NCBI GenBank assembly: GCA_028691575.1
Contig: JAQUYY010000011.1
Span: 1 to 16,884, forward strand
Reading direction: 5' to 3'
DNA: 16,884 bases
From: Candidatus Gastranaerophilales bacterium
GTDB taxonomy: Bacteria; Cyanobacteriota; Vampirovibrionia; Gastranaerophilales; JAQUYY01
The position numbers and the translations under genes were made by a program. Below the pieces are notes generated by a model, which did no database searches, was not told where the DNA came from, and saw only the letters and a list, made by a program, of their open reading frames with translations. This document shows positions 1 through 7,957 of the stretch, piece after piece (position 1 is the stretch's first letter; every line of letters begins with the position of its first letter).

Positions 1-674
1 GACAACATACAAAAGATAATCCGACTCAAGATAAACAAGTTCAAATCAAAGTATCTTCAAATTCTAATCAAAGTATTCAAAATACACAAGTTGATACTGC
101 AAAAATAGCTTTTGAAAAGAGTGTCGAATTTGATAAAGTACTTGAATCAAAACAAACCGCTCAAAATTCTCCGTCTAATATTTTAGATCAGGTTATGAAA
201 AAAATATCCGGTGAAATTGGAGCGAACAAATCACAAATTTCTATGATTTTAAAACCTGAAAATCTTGGAAAGGTTGATATTAATATTATTAGCGAAAAAG
301 GCATTTTATCGGCAGAAATTTCAGCGGAAAATCAACAAGTAAAAGATGCCTTGAGCAAAGGAATGGAAACATTAAAACAAACTCTTGAACAACAAGGAGT
401 AAATGTTGACAACATCACTATAAAAGTTCAAGCACCAAAAGAAACCGGATCTCAACAATTTGATATGAATAATAATGAAAATAAATCTTTTGAGCAAATG
501 CAGGAAGAATTTGCTAATTCAAATTCTAAAGACAGTAATCAAACTTCTAAAAGCAATTTTTCAAAAATAAATTATTCAAATTTTCGGGAAGATGATATTG
601 AAAATACCGCAAAAACAATAGAAACAAATGTTAGCAATACAACACATGCCGGATTGGTAGACTATAAAGTATAA
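1..674 (+). CDS. fliK: Flagellar hook-length control protein FliK, C-terminal part (5' end outside window)
   Basis: The reading frame is open from the left edge (first full codon at base 3) to the TAA at 672-674, giving 223 visible residues, so the ATG at 195 is internal and the gene starts before the window. Visible residues 65-145 hold the conserved FliK C-terminal (Flg_hook) fold, with the hallmark LKPENLGKVDINI followed by AEISAENQQVKDAL and a helical segment ending LEQQGVNVDNITIKV. The segments on both sides are rich in N, Q, S and K and look disordered, as in other FliK proteins. In the family, FliK is an exported ruler that measures hook length and switches the export gate from hook to filament substrates. 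flgD follows after 18 bases, consistent with a hook operon. The symbol rests on the C-terminal motif plus context. Confidence 0.87.
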   Translation, partial: QHTKDNPTQDKQVQIKVSSNSNQSIQNTQVDTAKIAFEKSVEFDKVLESKQTAQNSPSNILDQVMKKISGEIGANKSQISMILKPENLGKVDINIISEKGILSAEISAENQQVKDALSKGMETLKQTLEQQGVNVDNITIKVQAPKETGSQQFDMNNNENKSFEQMQEEFANSNSKDSNQTSKSNFSKINYSNFREDDIENTAKTIETNVSNTTHAGLVDYKV

Positions 675-692
675 AAACATAGGAGTAAAAAA

Positions 693-1166
693 ATGGTAAG
701 CAGCGTAAATGATACATTAACCCAAATTCAAAACAACACAGCAACGGTATATGCCAGTCAAAACGCAGATGATGCTGGGAAAACATCCCTGGATCAAGAT
801 GCATTTTTACAGCTTCTAATGACTCAATTGCAATATCAAGATCCGCTAAATCCTACAGGAAGCCAGGAATTTATATCTCAACAGGCACAATTGACCAGTG
901 TTAGTGAGCTACAAAAATTAAACTCTAATTTAACAACTTCAAACGAAATGCTATATGCATCAAATCAAATTATGCAGGCAAGTTCATTAATAGGAAAAGA
1001 AGTAACCGTAGCGGGAGAAAATTCTGATGGAGAAAACGTAGAAATAAGCGGAGTTGTAACCGAAGCAAAATTTGCAGAAGAAGGTGCAAGTGTAGTCATC
1101 GACGGAGTAGAATATAATTTAGATACAGTTCAAAGCATAAGAGAAAATACTACTACTGAATCATAA
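693..1166 (+). CDS. flgD: Flagellar hook capping protein FlgD, short form
   Basis: This is the scaffold that caps the growing hook and guides assembly of hook subunits. Residues 38-54 carry the family signature FLQLLMTQLQYQDPLNP, followed by a Q/S-rich helix (SQQAQLTSVSELQKLN) and the LIGKEV motif at 99-104 that opens the C-terminal beta domain. At 157 residues it is short for FlgD, which is often over 200. The tudor/Ig-like C-terminal part seems reduced to one beta module (VTVAGENSDGENVEISGVV and onward). The start is backed by AGGAG 7 bases before the ATG. It sits between fliK and flgE, the usual arrangement. Confidence 0.95.
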   Translation: MVSSVNDTLTQIQNNTATVYASQNADDAGKTSLDQDAFLQLLMTQLQYQDPLNPTGSQEFISQQAQLTSVSELQKLNSNLTTSNEMLYASNQIMQASSLIGKEVTVAGENSDGENVEISGVVTEAKFAEEGASVVIDGVEYNLDTVQSIRENTTTES

Positions 1167-1184
1167 AAAGAAGGGGAGGACAAA

Positions 1185-2654
1185 ATGTCACAGGGTCTTT
1201 ATACGGCTATTGGTGGGATTAGTACCGCACAGTCAAAAATCGACGTAATATCAAACAACATTGCAAACATGAATACAGTTGCTTTTAAATCAAGCGACAT
1301 TAACTTTCAAAACGTATTCTCATCAACTTTATCATCAGGTACTGCACCAACAACCGACATGGGTGGTACAAACCCACTACAAGTAGGTCTGGGAGTAGAA
1401 ATAAGTGACGTAACTCAAAACTTTACCAGTGGAACAGTACAATCTACCGGCAAATCATCCGATTTAAATATACAAGGAAACGGGTTTTTTGCTGTTCAAA
1501 ATGCGGATGGTGCAATAATGCTGACAAGAGCCGGAAACTTTACTCTTGACTCTCGCGGAAACATGATTACAGCAGATGGTTTAAAAGTTATTGGTACTGA
1601 TAGAGTCCTAAGTACTGAGGCCAGTACCGAAACTGTTTTAATTCCTCCTTCTTTAAAAATGGATTATACCGGTGATGACCAATTAGCTTCAATGAATGTT
1701 GTTGATTCTAATAGTTCGGACATAACGAGCGGAACATTTTCTGTTAATGTTACTTATGTAACCGATAGTTCTACAACTCCTGCAACAACAGCAACTGTTT
1801 CTAAGGAATTTACTATCGATAATACAGCTACTTATCAAGAAATGGCTGATATGGTTAATGGTTATTTTGCCGGGACATCTGCAGCAGGTATAGCAGACGG
1901 AATGGATGCCGATCCTGCAAAACTTACTTTGGAAATATGTCCTACAGGCATTACTCTGGATGATGGTTCAATACCAAATTATAATGGTCAATTAGTATTT
2001 AAAACTGATTCTTCAGGAGACGGAGGCATTACAAGTTTCTCTCTAACAGGCGGAAGCAGTAACTTTGTAAGCGAATCTCAAATTTCAACAACGGTAGGAG
2101 ATACTGCAAGTACTTCAACATACTATACATCAAAGACCTTAAGCTATGAAGCAACTATTCAGCCCCCTGATACAGCTTCAACAGCAAAAGTAATGTCTTC
2201 TTATTCTGTAGGTACTGATGGTTCTATTGAAGTAACTTACTCAAACGGTGATAAATTAACTGTTGTTACTGCAGAAAACGGCGTAGAAAAAGAACTTTTA
2301 TACAAAACTTCAACAGGTGTTTATATTTCTCAAGATAAAATATCTGTTTTAGGTAGCGTTATCGATCCTGCTAATTTACAAATTCAAATGGCTACCGTTG
2401 TTAATAATAACGGTCTTATTTCAGAAGGAGGAAACCTCTTCTCTGTTGGTCCAAACTCAGGACAGTTAACATTCTCTACAGGTAATACAAACGGTTTTGG
2501 ACAAGTAAGCTCGGGTGGTCTTGAATCTTCTAACGTAGATTTGCCGACACAATTTGCTGAAATGATTATCGCTCAAAGATCAGTTGATGCAAACAGCCAA
2601 ACATTCCGTGCTATTAACCAGATTTTAACAAAAATAACACAGCTTGGAAGATAA
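1185..2654 (+). CDS. flgE: Flagellar hook protein FlgE
   Basis: This is the structural subunit of the hook, the flexible joint between basal body and filament. The N-terminus has the D0/D1 rod-hook signature (GLYTAIGGISTAQSKID, SNNIANMNTVAFK, residues 4-35), then the LNIQGNGFFAV motif near residue 95 and the RAGNFTLDSRGN motif typical of FlgE/F/G proteins. The middle (about 150-400) is a variable, T/S/D-rich outer domain. The C-terminus has the matching coiled segment (GGLESSNVDLPTQFAEMI, then RAINQILTKITQLGR). At 489 residues it is in the usual FlgE range and too long for FlgF or FlgG. A strong GGGGAGG-type ribosome site precedes the ATG by 5 bases. A terminator follows at 2678-2708, so it is the last gene of this operon. 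Confidence 0.95.
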   Translation: MSQGLYTAIGGISTAQSKIDVISNNIANMNTVAFKSSDINFQNVFSSTLSSGTAPTTDMGGTNPLQVGLGVEISDVTQNFTSGTVQSTGKSSDLNIQGNGFFAVQNADGAIMLTRAGNFTLDSRGNMITADGLKVIGTDRVLSTEASTETVLIPPSLKMDYTGDDQLASMNVVDSNSSDITSGTFSVNVTYVTDSSTTPATTATVSKEFTIDNTATYQEMADMVNGYFAGTSAAGIADGMDADPAKLTLEICPTGITLDDGSIPNYNGQLVFKTDSSGDGGITSFSLTGGSSNFVSESQISTTVGDTASTSTYYTSKTLSYEATIQPPDTASTAKVMSSYSVGTDGSIEVTYSNGDKLTVVTAENGVEKELLYKTSTGVYISQDKISVLGSVIDPANLQIQMATVVNNNGLISEGGNLFSVGPNSGQLTFSTGNTNGFGQVSSGGLESSNVDLPTQFAEMIIAQRSVDANSQTFRAINQILTKITQLGR

Positions 2655-2677
2655 TAAATAAAATAAAAATTATATTT

Positions 2678-2708
2678 AAAAAAGCAAACTTTTAAAGTCT
2701 GCTTTTTT
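2678..2708 (+). terminator. Intrinsic terminator after flgE
   Basis: The stem AAAAAAGCA / TGCTTTTTT (2678-2686 with 2700-2708) continues past one A-C mismatch into ACTT/AAGT around a three-base loop, and the downstream arm itself supplies the T-run. It lies 23 bases after the flgE stop and ends the hook operon. Confidence 0.85.
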
Positions 2709-2795
2709 ATTGCTTATATACTATAGTAAATCATCGAATGACGGCATTTAAATAATGGCTTAATCTAGTGTAAGTTTTTGCAAAAAGAGGTTTTT

Positions 2796-3839
2796 ATGGC
2801 TGGCTTCAAATTACTATTGACAACAAATAGTAACGGAAAACTTGCAGAGTACACAAAAACATTAGGTAGGGAGCTTATCAAAAATTTTAATGCTCAAATT
2901 TGCTTTGCAATAATCGGTAATGGCGATGAAAATTTTAAAGAATTTGAAAATGAACAAAACAAAATACTTCTTTTAAATAATTTTGATTATGCCCCCGAAA
3001 ATTTTTATAAATTCAATCAAGAATGCCACAAAATAACTGAAATGATTTCTTATGCAGCAGAAGATTTTTCTCCCCATTTAATTCACTTGAATCACTATTT
3101 AGGCAGTACTGAATTTGACGCAGCAACAATATTAACGGCTCACAGCACAAATTTAAAGCAAAAATATTTTTGCGAAAAAGAAAAAGCTCAATATAATGAT
3201 TTCATGGCAAAAAGCACTTTATTCGCAAATGAAATAGTTACAACTTCAAAAATTAATGCCAAAAAACTTTCGGATTTTACCAATGTTAATAAAAAAATAA
3301 ATATAATATATAATGGAATATCCTCTTTTTCTTCAGAAAAATCTCTTTCTTTGCCATCGATAATTATTGAAGCAAATTTTCCCAACAGTGATATATTTTT
3401 ATCCAAAATTTGCTCGAAATTGCCTGAAAATATATATATTTTTATTTTATCAAAAAACTCCAATTCAACAATTTCTAGTGATAAAATTCAATATATTTCA
3501 GACAAGGATGTATTCAATTTTAACAGAGAAAATTCAATATATTTAGCATTATCAAGCTCAGAGCATTTTGGGCTAAATTCCATGAGAGCAGCAGCAATAA
3601 ATTGTGCAATTATTTCGAATGATACAGGTTTTTATAGAGAATTATGGAATGATTGCGGTGTTTTTTATCGAAAAAACGACTTAAATTCACTTTTGAGACA
3701 AATAAACAATCTTATGGAAAATAAACCTTTATTATCAAAAATTGCACAAAAATGCAAAATGAAATCACTTACTTCCTTTACGGCAAAACGCATGGCTTTT
3801 GATTATGTCAATGTCTACAAAAAAGCATTAATAGGGTAA
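2796..3839 (+). CDS. GT-B fold glycosyltransferase (GT4-like)
   Basis: This 347-residue cytosolic protein resembles retaining GT-B sugar transferases of the GT4/GT5 type. The N-terminus has a first Rossmann half opening KLLLTTNSNGKLAEY with a glycine-rich acceptor loop. Residues 171-175 (IYNGI) match the inter-domain IPNGID-type motif. The C-terminal half has SSSEHFGLNSMRAAAI, the place of the donor-binding E-x7-E motif. Here Glu256 is present, but the second Glu is replaced by Arg264, which is unusual and may mean altered or lost activity. The start at 2796 is preferred over an in-frame TTG at 2778 because AGAGG lies 5 bases before this ATG. It follows the hook operon after a terminator, so it is a separate unit. 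A role in flagellin or surface glycosylation is possible from position only. Donor and acceptor cannot be told. Confidence 0.75.
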   Translation: MAGFKLLLTTNSNGKLAEYTKTLGRELIKNFNAQICFAIIGNGDENFKEFENEQNKILLLNNFDYAPENFYKFNQECHKITEMISYAAEDFSPHLIHLNHYLGSTEFDAATILTAHSTNLKQKYFCEKEKAQYNDFMAKSTLFANEIVTTSKINAKKLSDFTNVNKKINIIYNGISSFSSEKSLSLPSIIIEANFPNSDIFLSKICSKLPENIYIFILSKNSNSTISSDKIQYISDKDVFNFNRENSIYLALSSSEHFGLNSMRAAAINCAIISNDTGFYRELWNDCGVFYRKNDLNSLLRQINNLMENKPLLSKIAQKCKMKSLTSFTAKRMAFDYVNVYKKALIG

Positions 3840-3887
3840 TTCGGATTTTTTCCAAAAAAAATGCCAATTCAAATAATCAATTTGTTG

Positions 3888-3893
3888 TATAAT
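3888..3893 (+). promoter_or_regulatory. Possible -10 element upstream of the structured island
   Basis: A perfect TATAAT hexamer lies just after the glycosyltransferase gene, but no convincing -35 is placed 16-18 bases upstream. If used, transcription would start near 3900, cross the structured island at 3928-4049 and reach the zinc-ribbon gene with a leader of about 220 bases. Confidence 0.3.
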
Positions 3894-3955
3894 TTATACT
3901 GAAATGAGTTAGTTTTTCAAAAACAAGCAAAGCCTGATTTTCAAGAAAACGTCGC

Positions 3956-4089
3956 TTTCTTAAAATATTCGGCATTAAACGGCTTCCGGCGGGCAAAGCC
4001 CGACCTTCTAGCCTCTGCCGAAATTTCGCTCCCGGCTCACGCATGCCGGTTTGTAAAAATTAATTTATTTAACGGATATTTCTTAAAAT
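3956..4089. repeat. GC-rich structured intergenic island bounded by 11-base direct repeats
   Basis: An 82-base patch (3968-4049) much richer in G and C than its surroundings contains nested inverted repeats. TTCGGCA (3968-3974) pairs with TGCCGAA (4016-4022). Inside it GGCT (3981-3984) pairs with AGCC (4010-4013), and inside that CGGGC (3990-3994) pairs with GCCCG (3998-4002) around AAA. A second hairpin follows, CCGGC (4032-4036) with GCCGG (4045-4049). The 11-mer TTTCTTAAAAT occurs on both sides (3956-3966 and 4079-4089), which could be a target-site duplication of a small non-autonomous element or chance. No protein frame is evident. It could be a dispersed intergenic repeat, a leader RNA for the next gene, or a small RNA. 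Confidence 0.5.
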
Positions 4090-4121
4090 CGGGATAAATT
4101 GTTTATTTAAAAGGCAATCAA

Positions 4122-4382
4122 ATGAATCTGATTTTCAATATATTAATTGCTATTTTTACTCTGTATTTATTAATTTTTCTCTTTAAATACGGGCTTTTGT
4201 TCTTTGCAATATTTTTAATATATTTTTATATCAAAAAAATAGTTTCTAACATAAATGCTAAAAAAGCAAAGCCTAAAGAATATAATGCAAAACCCGGCAA
4301 AACATATAAAATTTGCAGCTTCTGCGGCAAAAAAGCTGACAGAAACACCGAAAATTGTCCCTTTTGCAAAAAATCATTATAA
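4122..4382 (+). CDS. Small membrane protein with C-terminal zinc ribbon
   Basis: This is an 86-residue protein of unknown function. Residues 4-20 and 23-40 are strongly hydrophobic and form one or two membrane helices. A lysine-rich linker (47-60) then leads to a compact zinc ribbon, ICSFCGKK (C65, C68) and CPFCKK (C79, C82), two CxxC knuckles 10 residues apart. The positively charged linker suggests that the zinc ribbon faces the cytoplasm. An AAAGG lies about 8 bases before the ATG. Similar zinc-ribbon tails occur in many unrelated small bacterial membrane proteins, so no function is assigned. It is preceded by the structured island. Confidence 0.75.
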   Translation: MNLIFNILIAIFTLYLLIFLFKYGLLFFAIFLIYFYIKKIVSNINAKKAKPKEYNAKPGKTYKICSFCGKKADRNTENCPFCKKSL

Positions 4383-4403
4383 AAATAGCAGATGATAAAG
4401 AAA

Positions 4404-4580
4404 TTAATAATTTCCCTTCATCAAATCAGATATTTTCAAATTTTTATTTAATTTTTGAACAGTCTTAACAGGCTCAACGATTGGTTCTTCTTCCCGTAAT
4501 TGTGTTAATCCGATAAGTTTACTATTGTCATGTTTTTCAAAATTAAATAAATCAAAAAATCTGCTTATCATTTTTATCAT
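4404..4580 (-). CDS. Probable small protein of 58 residues, function unknown
   Basis: On the minus strand an ATG at 4580 opens a 58-codon frame ending in TAA at 4404. The ATG is preceded by AGGA at a 7-base spacing, which favours this start over a second in-frame ATG three codons later. The product starts MIKMISRFFDLFNFEKHD, with an amphipathic helix, has an acidic/proline segment (REEEPIVEPVKTV) and ends NLKISDLMKGNY. It has no cysteines, signal peptide or membrane helix. Codon use looks gene-like, and it fills an otherwise empty gap between two plus-strand genes. No family is recognised. It could be a short regulator or adaptor peptide, but that is inference only. Confidence 0.5.
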   Translation of the reverse strand: MIKMISRFFDLFNFEKHDNSKLIGLTQLREEEPIVEPVKTVQKLNKNLKISDLMKGNY

Positions 4581-4634
4581 CTCATCATCCTATCATATTT
4601 ATAATATTATTACTTTTATAATTATTAAAAATCC

Positions 4635-4664
4635 TTTAAAAAAACCATTTTATCGGAGTATAAT
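4635..4664 (+). promoter_or_regulatory. Weak promoter candidate for the HEAT-like gene
   Basis: TATAAT at 4659-4664 has TTTAAA at 4635-4640 with an 18-base spacer. The -35 match is poor and the region is AT-rich, so chance is possible. It lies 45 bases upstream of the HEAT-like gene. Confidence 0.25.
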
Positions 4665-4708
4665 ATAAAAAACGTTTTATTTTTATTATGATACATATTT
4701 AGAAAAAA

Positions 4709-5416
4709 ATGAAAAATTGCACACCTGACTATAATATAGAAAATATTTTTGGATTAAGTTGCCAAAACATAGATTATGACGAACTTATCGATTATTTAAA
4801 ATCAGATGATTCTAATTTGCAACTTTTGGCTTTATTAAAACTGGACACCATAAAATCATCTCAAGATGCTGATTTTATAGTAAGTTTGCTTAACGTTCCA
4901 AATTCAAGAACGAGAGAGTTAACATCTGTTACATTGCAAAAATTATTATCAAAACAAGAGTTATTTATATTTTTTGATAACGAATCTTTCTATAGTACCG
5001 TCATTGAAACGATAAAAGATATCAATCCTAATGTTTGCCGCAATGTTATTGAATTTCTACAATATTTTCCCGATAAAAAATTTGCTTTAAATAAAATTGT
5101 TCAAAATACAAATGAAATATTGAATTTATTAGAATCTCAAAAAAATAAAAAAGGACATGTCTATAAAAAAACCGAATTTCATTTGTATTGGAATTTAAAA
5201 GCAATTAATTATTTATTGGAAAAATTTGAATTTGATTTTAAACCGGAAAATATTATAAAATTGCTTGAAACAACTGCCCAAAACCCTGATTATACTTTAA
5301 GAGAACAAACTGCTTTTATTATAAGCAATTTAAAAAATTGTTGTGAAAAAGTTAATGAAATCAAACAAAAACTTTTACTTGACGAAAATTTTTATGTAAA
5401 AAAAGCACTATACTAA
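4709..5416 (+). CDS. HEAT/armadillo-like helical repeat protein
   Basis: This is a 235-residue soluble protein, predicted all-helical. Residues 22-80 read as paired helices (DELIDYLKSDDSNLQLLALLKL, then ADFIVSLLNVPNSRTRELTSVTLQKLL), the length and hydrophobic spacing of HEAT repeats. A further pair covers about 93-130 (VIETIKDINPNVCRNVIEFLQYF), and the C-terminus has REQTAFIISNLK and the closing LLLDENFYVKKALY. Such solenoids bind proteins or RNA, and no catalytic motif is seen. No good ribosome site precedes the ATG. The gene converges with the 803-residue gene, with 23 bases between their stops and no clear terminator. The partner is unknown. Confidence 0.65.
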   Translation: MKNCTPDYNIENIFGLSCQNIDYDELIDYLKSDDSNLQLLALLKLDTIKSSQDADFIVSLLNVPNSRTRELTSVTLQKLLSKQELFIFFDNESFYSTVIETIKDINPNVCRNVIEFLQYFPDKKFALNKIVQNTNEILNLLESQKNKKGHVYKKTEFHLYWNLKAINYLLEKFEFDFKPENIIKLLETTAQNPDYTLREQTAFIISNLKNCCEKVNEIKQKLLLDENFYVKKALY

Positions 5417-5439
5417 TTCAAAAAACTCATTATGAAATT

Positions 5440-7851
5440 CTAGGCTATCAGCTTTTTTATTGCAATATCAACACGTCTTCCTATTGAACTTGAAGAATTG
5501 CTTATATTTGATGTTATAAATTCAATAGTTTCAGGCTGTTTTAACCATTTTTTATTTTTTCCCAGTCCTAAAATCAATTCAAGAAGTTCTTTATCTCCAT
5601 CTGATATTATTTTTTCTTTATGTTTTTGGTCAATTCTTGTTTTGAGTTCTTTTTGAAATTCTTCTAATTCAAGGTTATATCCCTTTTCTTTTGATAATTG
5701 ATTATATAATCCGACAAATCCTCTTGCAGACTTACTCAAATGATTAAGATAATTTTCTATATCGGATTTTTTAACCACTTCTATCGCTTTATTTATACGA
5801 TTATTAATTCCTGTAAAATTCCCTTTTAAACCCAACAATTTCACAGCATCAGATTGATTCCACCATTTTTTATCGTTGCCTAACCCAAGCATTAATTCAA
5901 ATATATCTTTATCTTCTTTTGATATACAATTAGTTTCATATCTGTTATCAATTCTTATTTTAAGTTCTTTTTGGAATTCTTCTAATTCAAGGTTATATCC
6001 CTTTTCTTTTGATAATTGATTATATAATCCGACAAATCCTTTGGCAGAGTTATTTAAATGACCAAAATAATTTTCCATATCGGAACAATTTAATCTTTTT
6101 ACAGCTTTCGACACAAAATTATTTACTGTAGCTGAATCAACATTCATTTTTAATGCTATTTGAGTTTGATTTAAGCATTTATGATTTTTTCCTAAACAAA
6201 AAAGCATTTCAATTGCTTCTTTTTCTTTAGAAGTTAAAGGATTTATATTCCTTTCAGATGCTTCATCTATGCGATTTTGCATTTCAATTTTAAATTCATC
6301 CAAAGTTAATTCTCGTCCTGTTTTTTCTAAAAGTTGATTATATAATTCTACCGATGCTGTTGATGCTTTATTTAAATGATCGAGATAATTTTCTATATCA
6401 GATTTCTTAATCACTTCTATTACATTTTTCATATGCCTGTTTACTTGAGTTTCAGAAACATTTAATTCCGCTGCTTGAGAAACTTCATATTGAGATAACC
6501 ATTTTTTATCGTTGCCTAACCCTAAAATTAGTTCCAGCATTTTTTTATCTTCCTTTGATACTAAATTTTCCTGATATCTGCTGTCAATTCTTGTTTTGAG
6601 TTCTTTTTGGAATTCTTCTAATTCAAGATTATATCCCTTTTCTTTTGACAATTGATTATACAAATCCACCAATCCTCTTGCTGAAACATTCAGGTGATTC
6701 AAGTAATTTTCAATATCTGTCTTTTCTATTTTTTCAACTGCATTATTTATACGTTCGCTAACAGTTCTTGGCGGAATATTCATAAACAATCTTGCAACTT
6801 CAATCTGACTCCTCCATTTTTTATCACTTCCCAACCCAAGCATTAATTCAAGCATATTTTTGTCTTCTTTTGATATGCAATTAATTTCATGTCTATTGTC
6901 AATTCTCGTTTTTAATTCTCTTTGAAATTCATTAAATTCAAGATTCGTTCCTTTATCTTTTGATAATTGATTATATATTTTAACAAAACCTTTTGCAGAT
7001 TTATCTAAATGTTTTAAATAATTATCTAATTTTTGCTCATTGATTTTTTTTGATAAAAGATTAAGCGATTTTGGCATTTCATCTTTGTTTTCAATATCCA
7101 ATTTATTAAAAATTGATATTAACGAATCAGAAATATTGGGATTATAATCAGAGTCTGAATCATTTATATAAAATGACTTTAACAGCTTAATTTCATCCTT
7201 ATCTAATTTTTCTGATAAATATTTAAATATATTCTCTATACAAATTTCATCGAGAGTTTGTTTCTCTATATTTTGATTATTATTCATTATAATATCTTGT
7301 ATTGTACTTTGACCTTTCCCTTTATCATGACCATAAGGAGTGCTTAAAGAAATACATTTTTCTGAATCTTTTTTCAATTTGTTAACTAATTTTATTGTTT
7401 TATTTTCCATTGATTTATACAAATAGCCTAAAAACCCTTTTTCCATATGCTCTGTATATTTAAAAATATTTCCGTCAAGAATCAGCATATAAGCATCACT
7501 TGCAATTTCTTCCGGACTTATTTTATTGTTATACTTACCGGATAATTTTTTAGACCGGCTGTCTATCCAATCATAAGAAATTTCTAATATTTTATTTCTC
7601 GCATTATTATCCTCATTTTTCGCATCCATAAGATGTGGGGCTATTAATTTTTCAAGCCTATCGCTTTCTTTTTGCCTCTCTTCTAAAAATGGAGTATAGT
7701 TAGCTTTATAAGCCTCACTATTAATAGATTTAGCGGTACTGTTTATATTTCTATAATCACCATTAACAGAAGGTTTTTGACTAAACCTTTTACCCTGTTT
7801 ATCATTTTCATCGGATTTTATTAAAAAACTGCCTAAAAAAGATATATTCAA
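5440..7851 (-). CDS. Sigma-factor-like protein with tandem sigma-4/HTH repeats (803 aa)
   Basis: This is the most unusual gene of the window. Residues 84-175 resemble sigma-70 region 2: a helix, then ISPEEIASDAYMLIL (like the 2.2 motif EDLVQDAFLRLL), then FLGYLYKSMENKTIKLVNKLKK (like the 2.3/2.4 helix) and SLSTP. Residues 200-280 look like one divergent sigma region 4. Five tandem units of 105-106 residues follow (275-379, 380-485, 486-591, 592-697, 698-803). Each has a linker (ENYLNHLNxSAxGxVxLYNQ), an EFQKELKTRID helix and a helix-turn-helix-like region (GLGxxKKWxSQxEVA and onward). Linkers are nearly identical, whereas the presumed recognition helices differ. The start is TTG at 7851, with a weak AAGG 11 bases before it and an in-frame stop five codons upstream (TAA, then GGT TGT AAT AGC). 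It follows the HNH gene after 106 bases. It probably binds DNA; true sigma activity is unproven. Confidence 0.65.
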   Translation of the reverse strand: MNISFLGSFLIKSDENDKQGKRFSQKPSVNGDYRNINSTAKSINSEAYKANYTPFLEERQKESDRLEKLIAPHLMDAKNEDNNARNKILEISYDWIDSRSKKLSGKYNNKISPEEIASDAYMLILDGNIFKYTEHMEKGFLGYLYKSMENKTIKLVNKLKKDSEKCISLSTPYGHDKGKGQSTIQDIIMNNNQNIEKQTLDEICIENIFKYLSEKLDKDEIKLLKSFYINDSDSDYNPNISDSLISIFNKLDIENKDEMPKSLNLLSKKINEQKLDNYLKHLDKSAKGFVKIYNQLSKDKGTNLEFNEFQRELKTRIDNRHEINCISKEDKNMLELMLGLGSDKKWRSQIEVARLFMNIPPRTVSERINNAVEKIEKTDIENYLNHLNVSARGLVDLYNQLSKEKGYNLELEEFQKELKTRIDSRYQENLVSKEDKKMLELILGLGNDKKWLSQYEVSQAAELNVSETQVNRHMKNVIEVIKKSDIENYLDHLNKASTASVELYNQLLEKTGRELTLDEFKIEMQNRIDEASERNINPLTSKEKEAIEMLFCLGKNHKCLNQTQIALKMNVDSATVNNFVSKAVKRLNCSDMENYFGHLNNSAKGFVGLYNQLSKEKGYNLELEEFQKELKIRIDNRYETNCISKEDKDIFELMLGLGNDKKWWNQSDAVKLLGLKGNFTGINNRINKAIEVVKKSDIENYLNHLSKSARGFVGLYNQLSKEKGYNLELEEFQKELKTRIDQKHKEKIISDGDKELLELILGLGKNKKWLKQPETIEFITSNISNSSSSIGRRVDIAIKKLIA
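5443..7029 (-). repeat. Five in-frame tandem repeats of about 318 bp within the sigma-like gene
   Basis: Units lie at 6715-7029, 6397-6714, 6079-6396, 5761-6078 and 5443-5760, all on the minus strand. Units 4 and 5 share a perfect 66-base match at an offset of exactly 318 bases (5657-5722 and 5975-6040), and unit 2 is nearly as close there (around 6611-6676). The identical part encodes the linker, while the DNA coding for the helix-turn-helix parts is diverged. Unit 3 is the most different. This points to past tandem duplication with later exchange or selection. Confidence 0.9.
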
Positions 7852-7910
7852 GCTATTACAACCTTACCAATTATTAATCTTACACTTATATAAAATAAAT
7901 CAGAAAGATT

Positions 7911-7916
7911 ATTATA
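7911..7916 (-). promoter_or_regulatory. Possible -10 box for the sigma-like gene
   Basis: TATAAT reads on the minus strand 60 bases before the TTG start, in the 106-base gap after the HNH gene. No good -35 is present at the right distance, so this is tentative. Confidence 0.2.
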
Positions 7917-7957
7917 ATTGCTATTTTTTTTATAAATTTAAAGTTTTTTATCAAAAA

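Noticed and set aside
3188..3463. 91-codon minus-strand frame inside the glycosyltransferase gene
   Set aside because: Lies opposite a better supported gene, has low-complexity residues and no ribosome site.
5443..7029. CRISPR array
   Set aside because: Repeats are about 318 bases, in frame and coding; no short repeat-spacer pattern.
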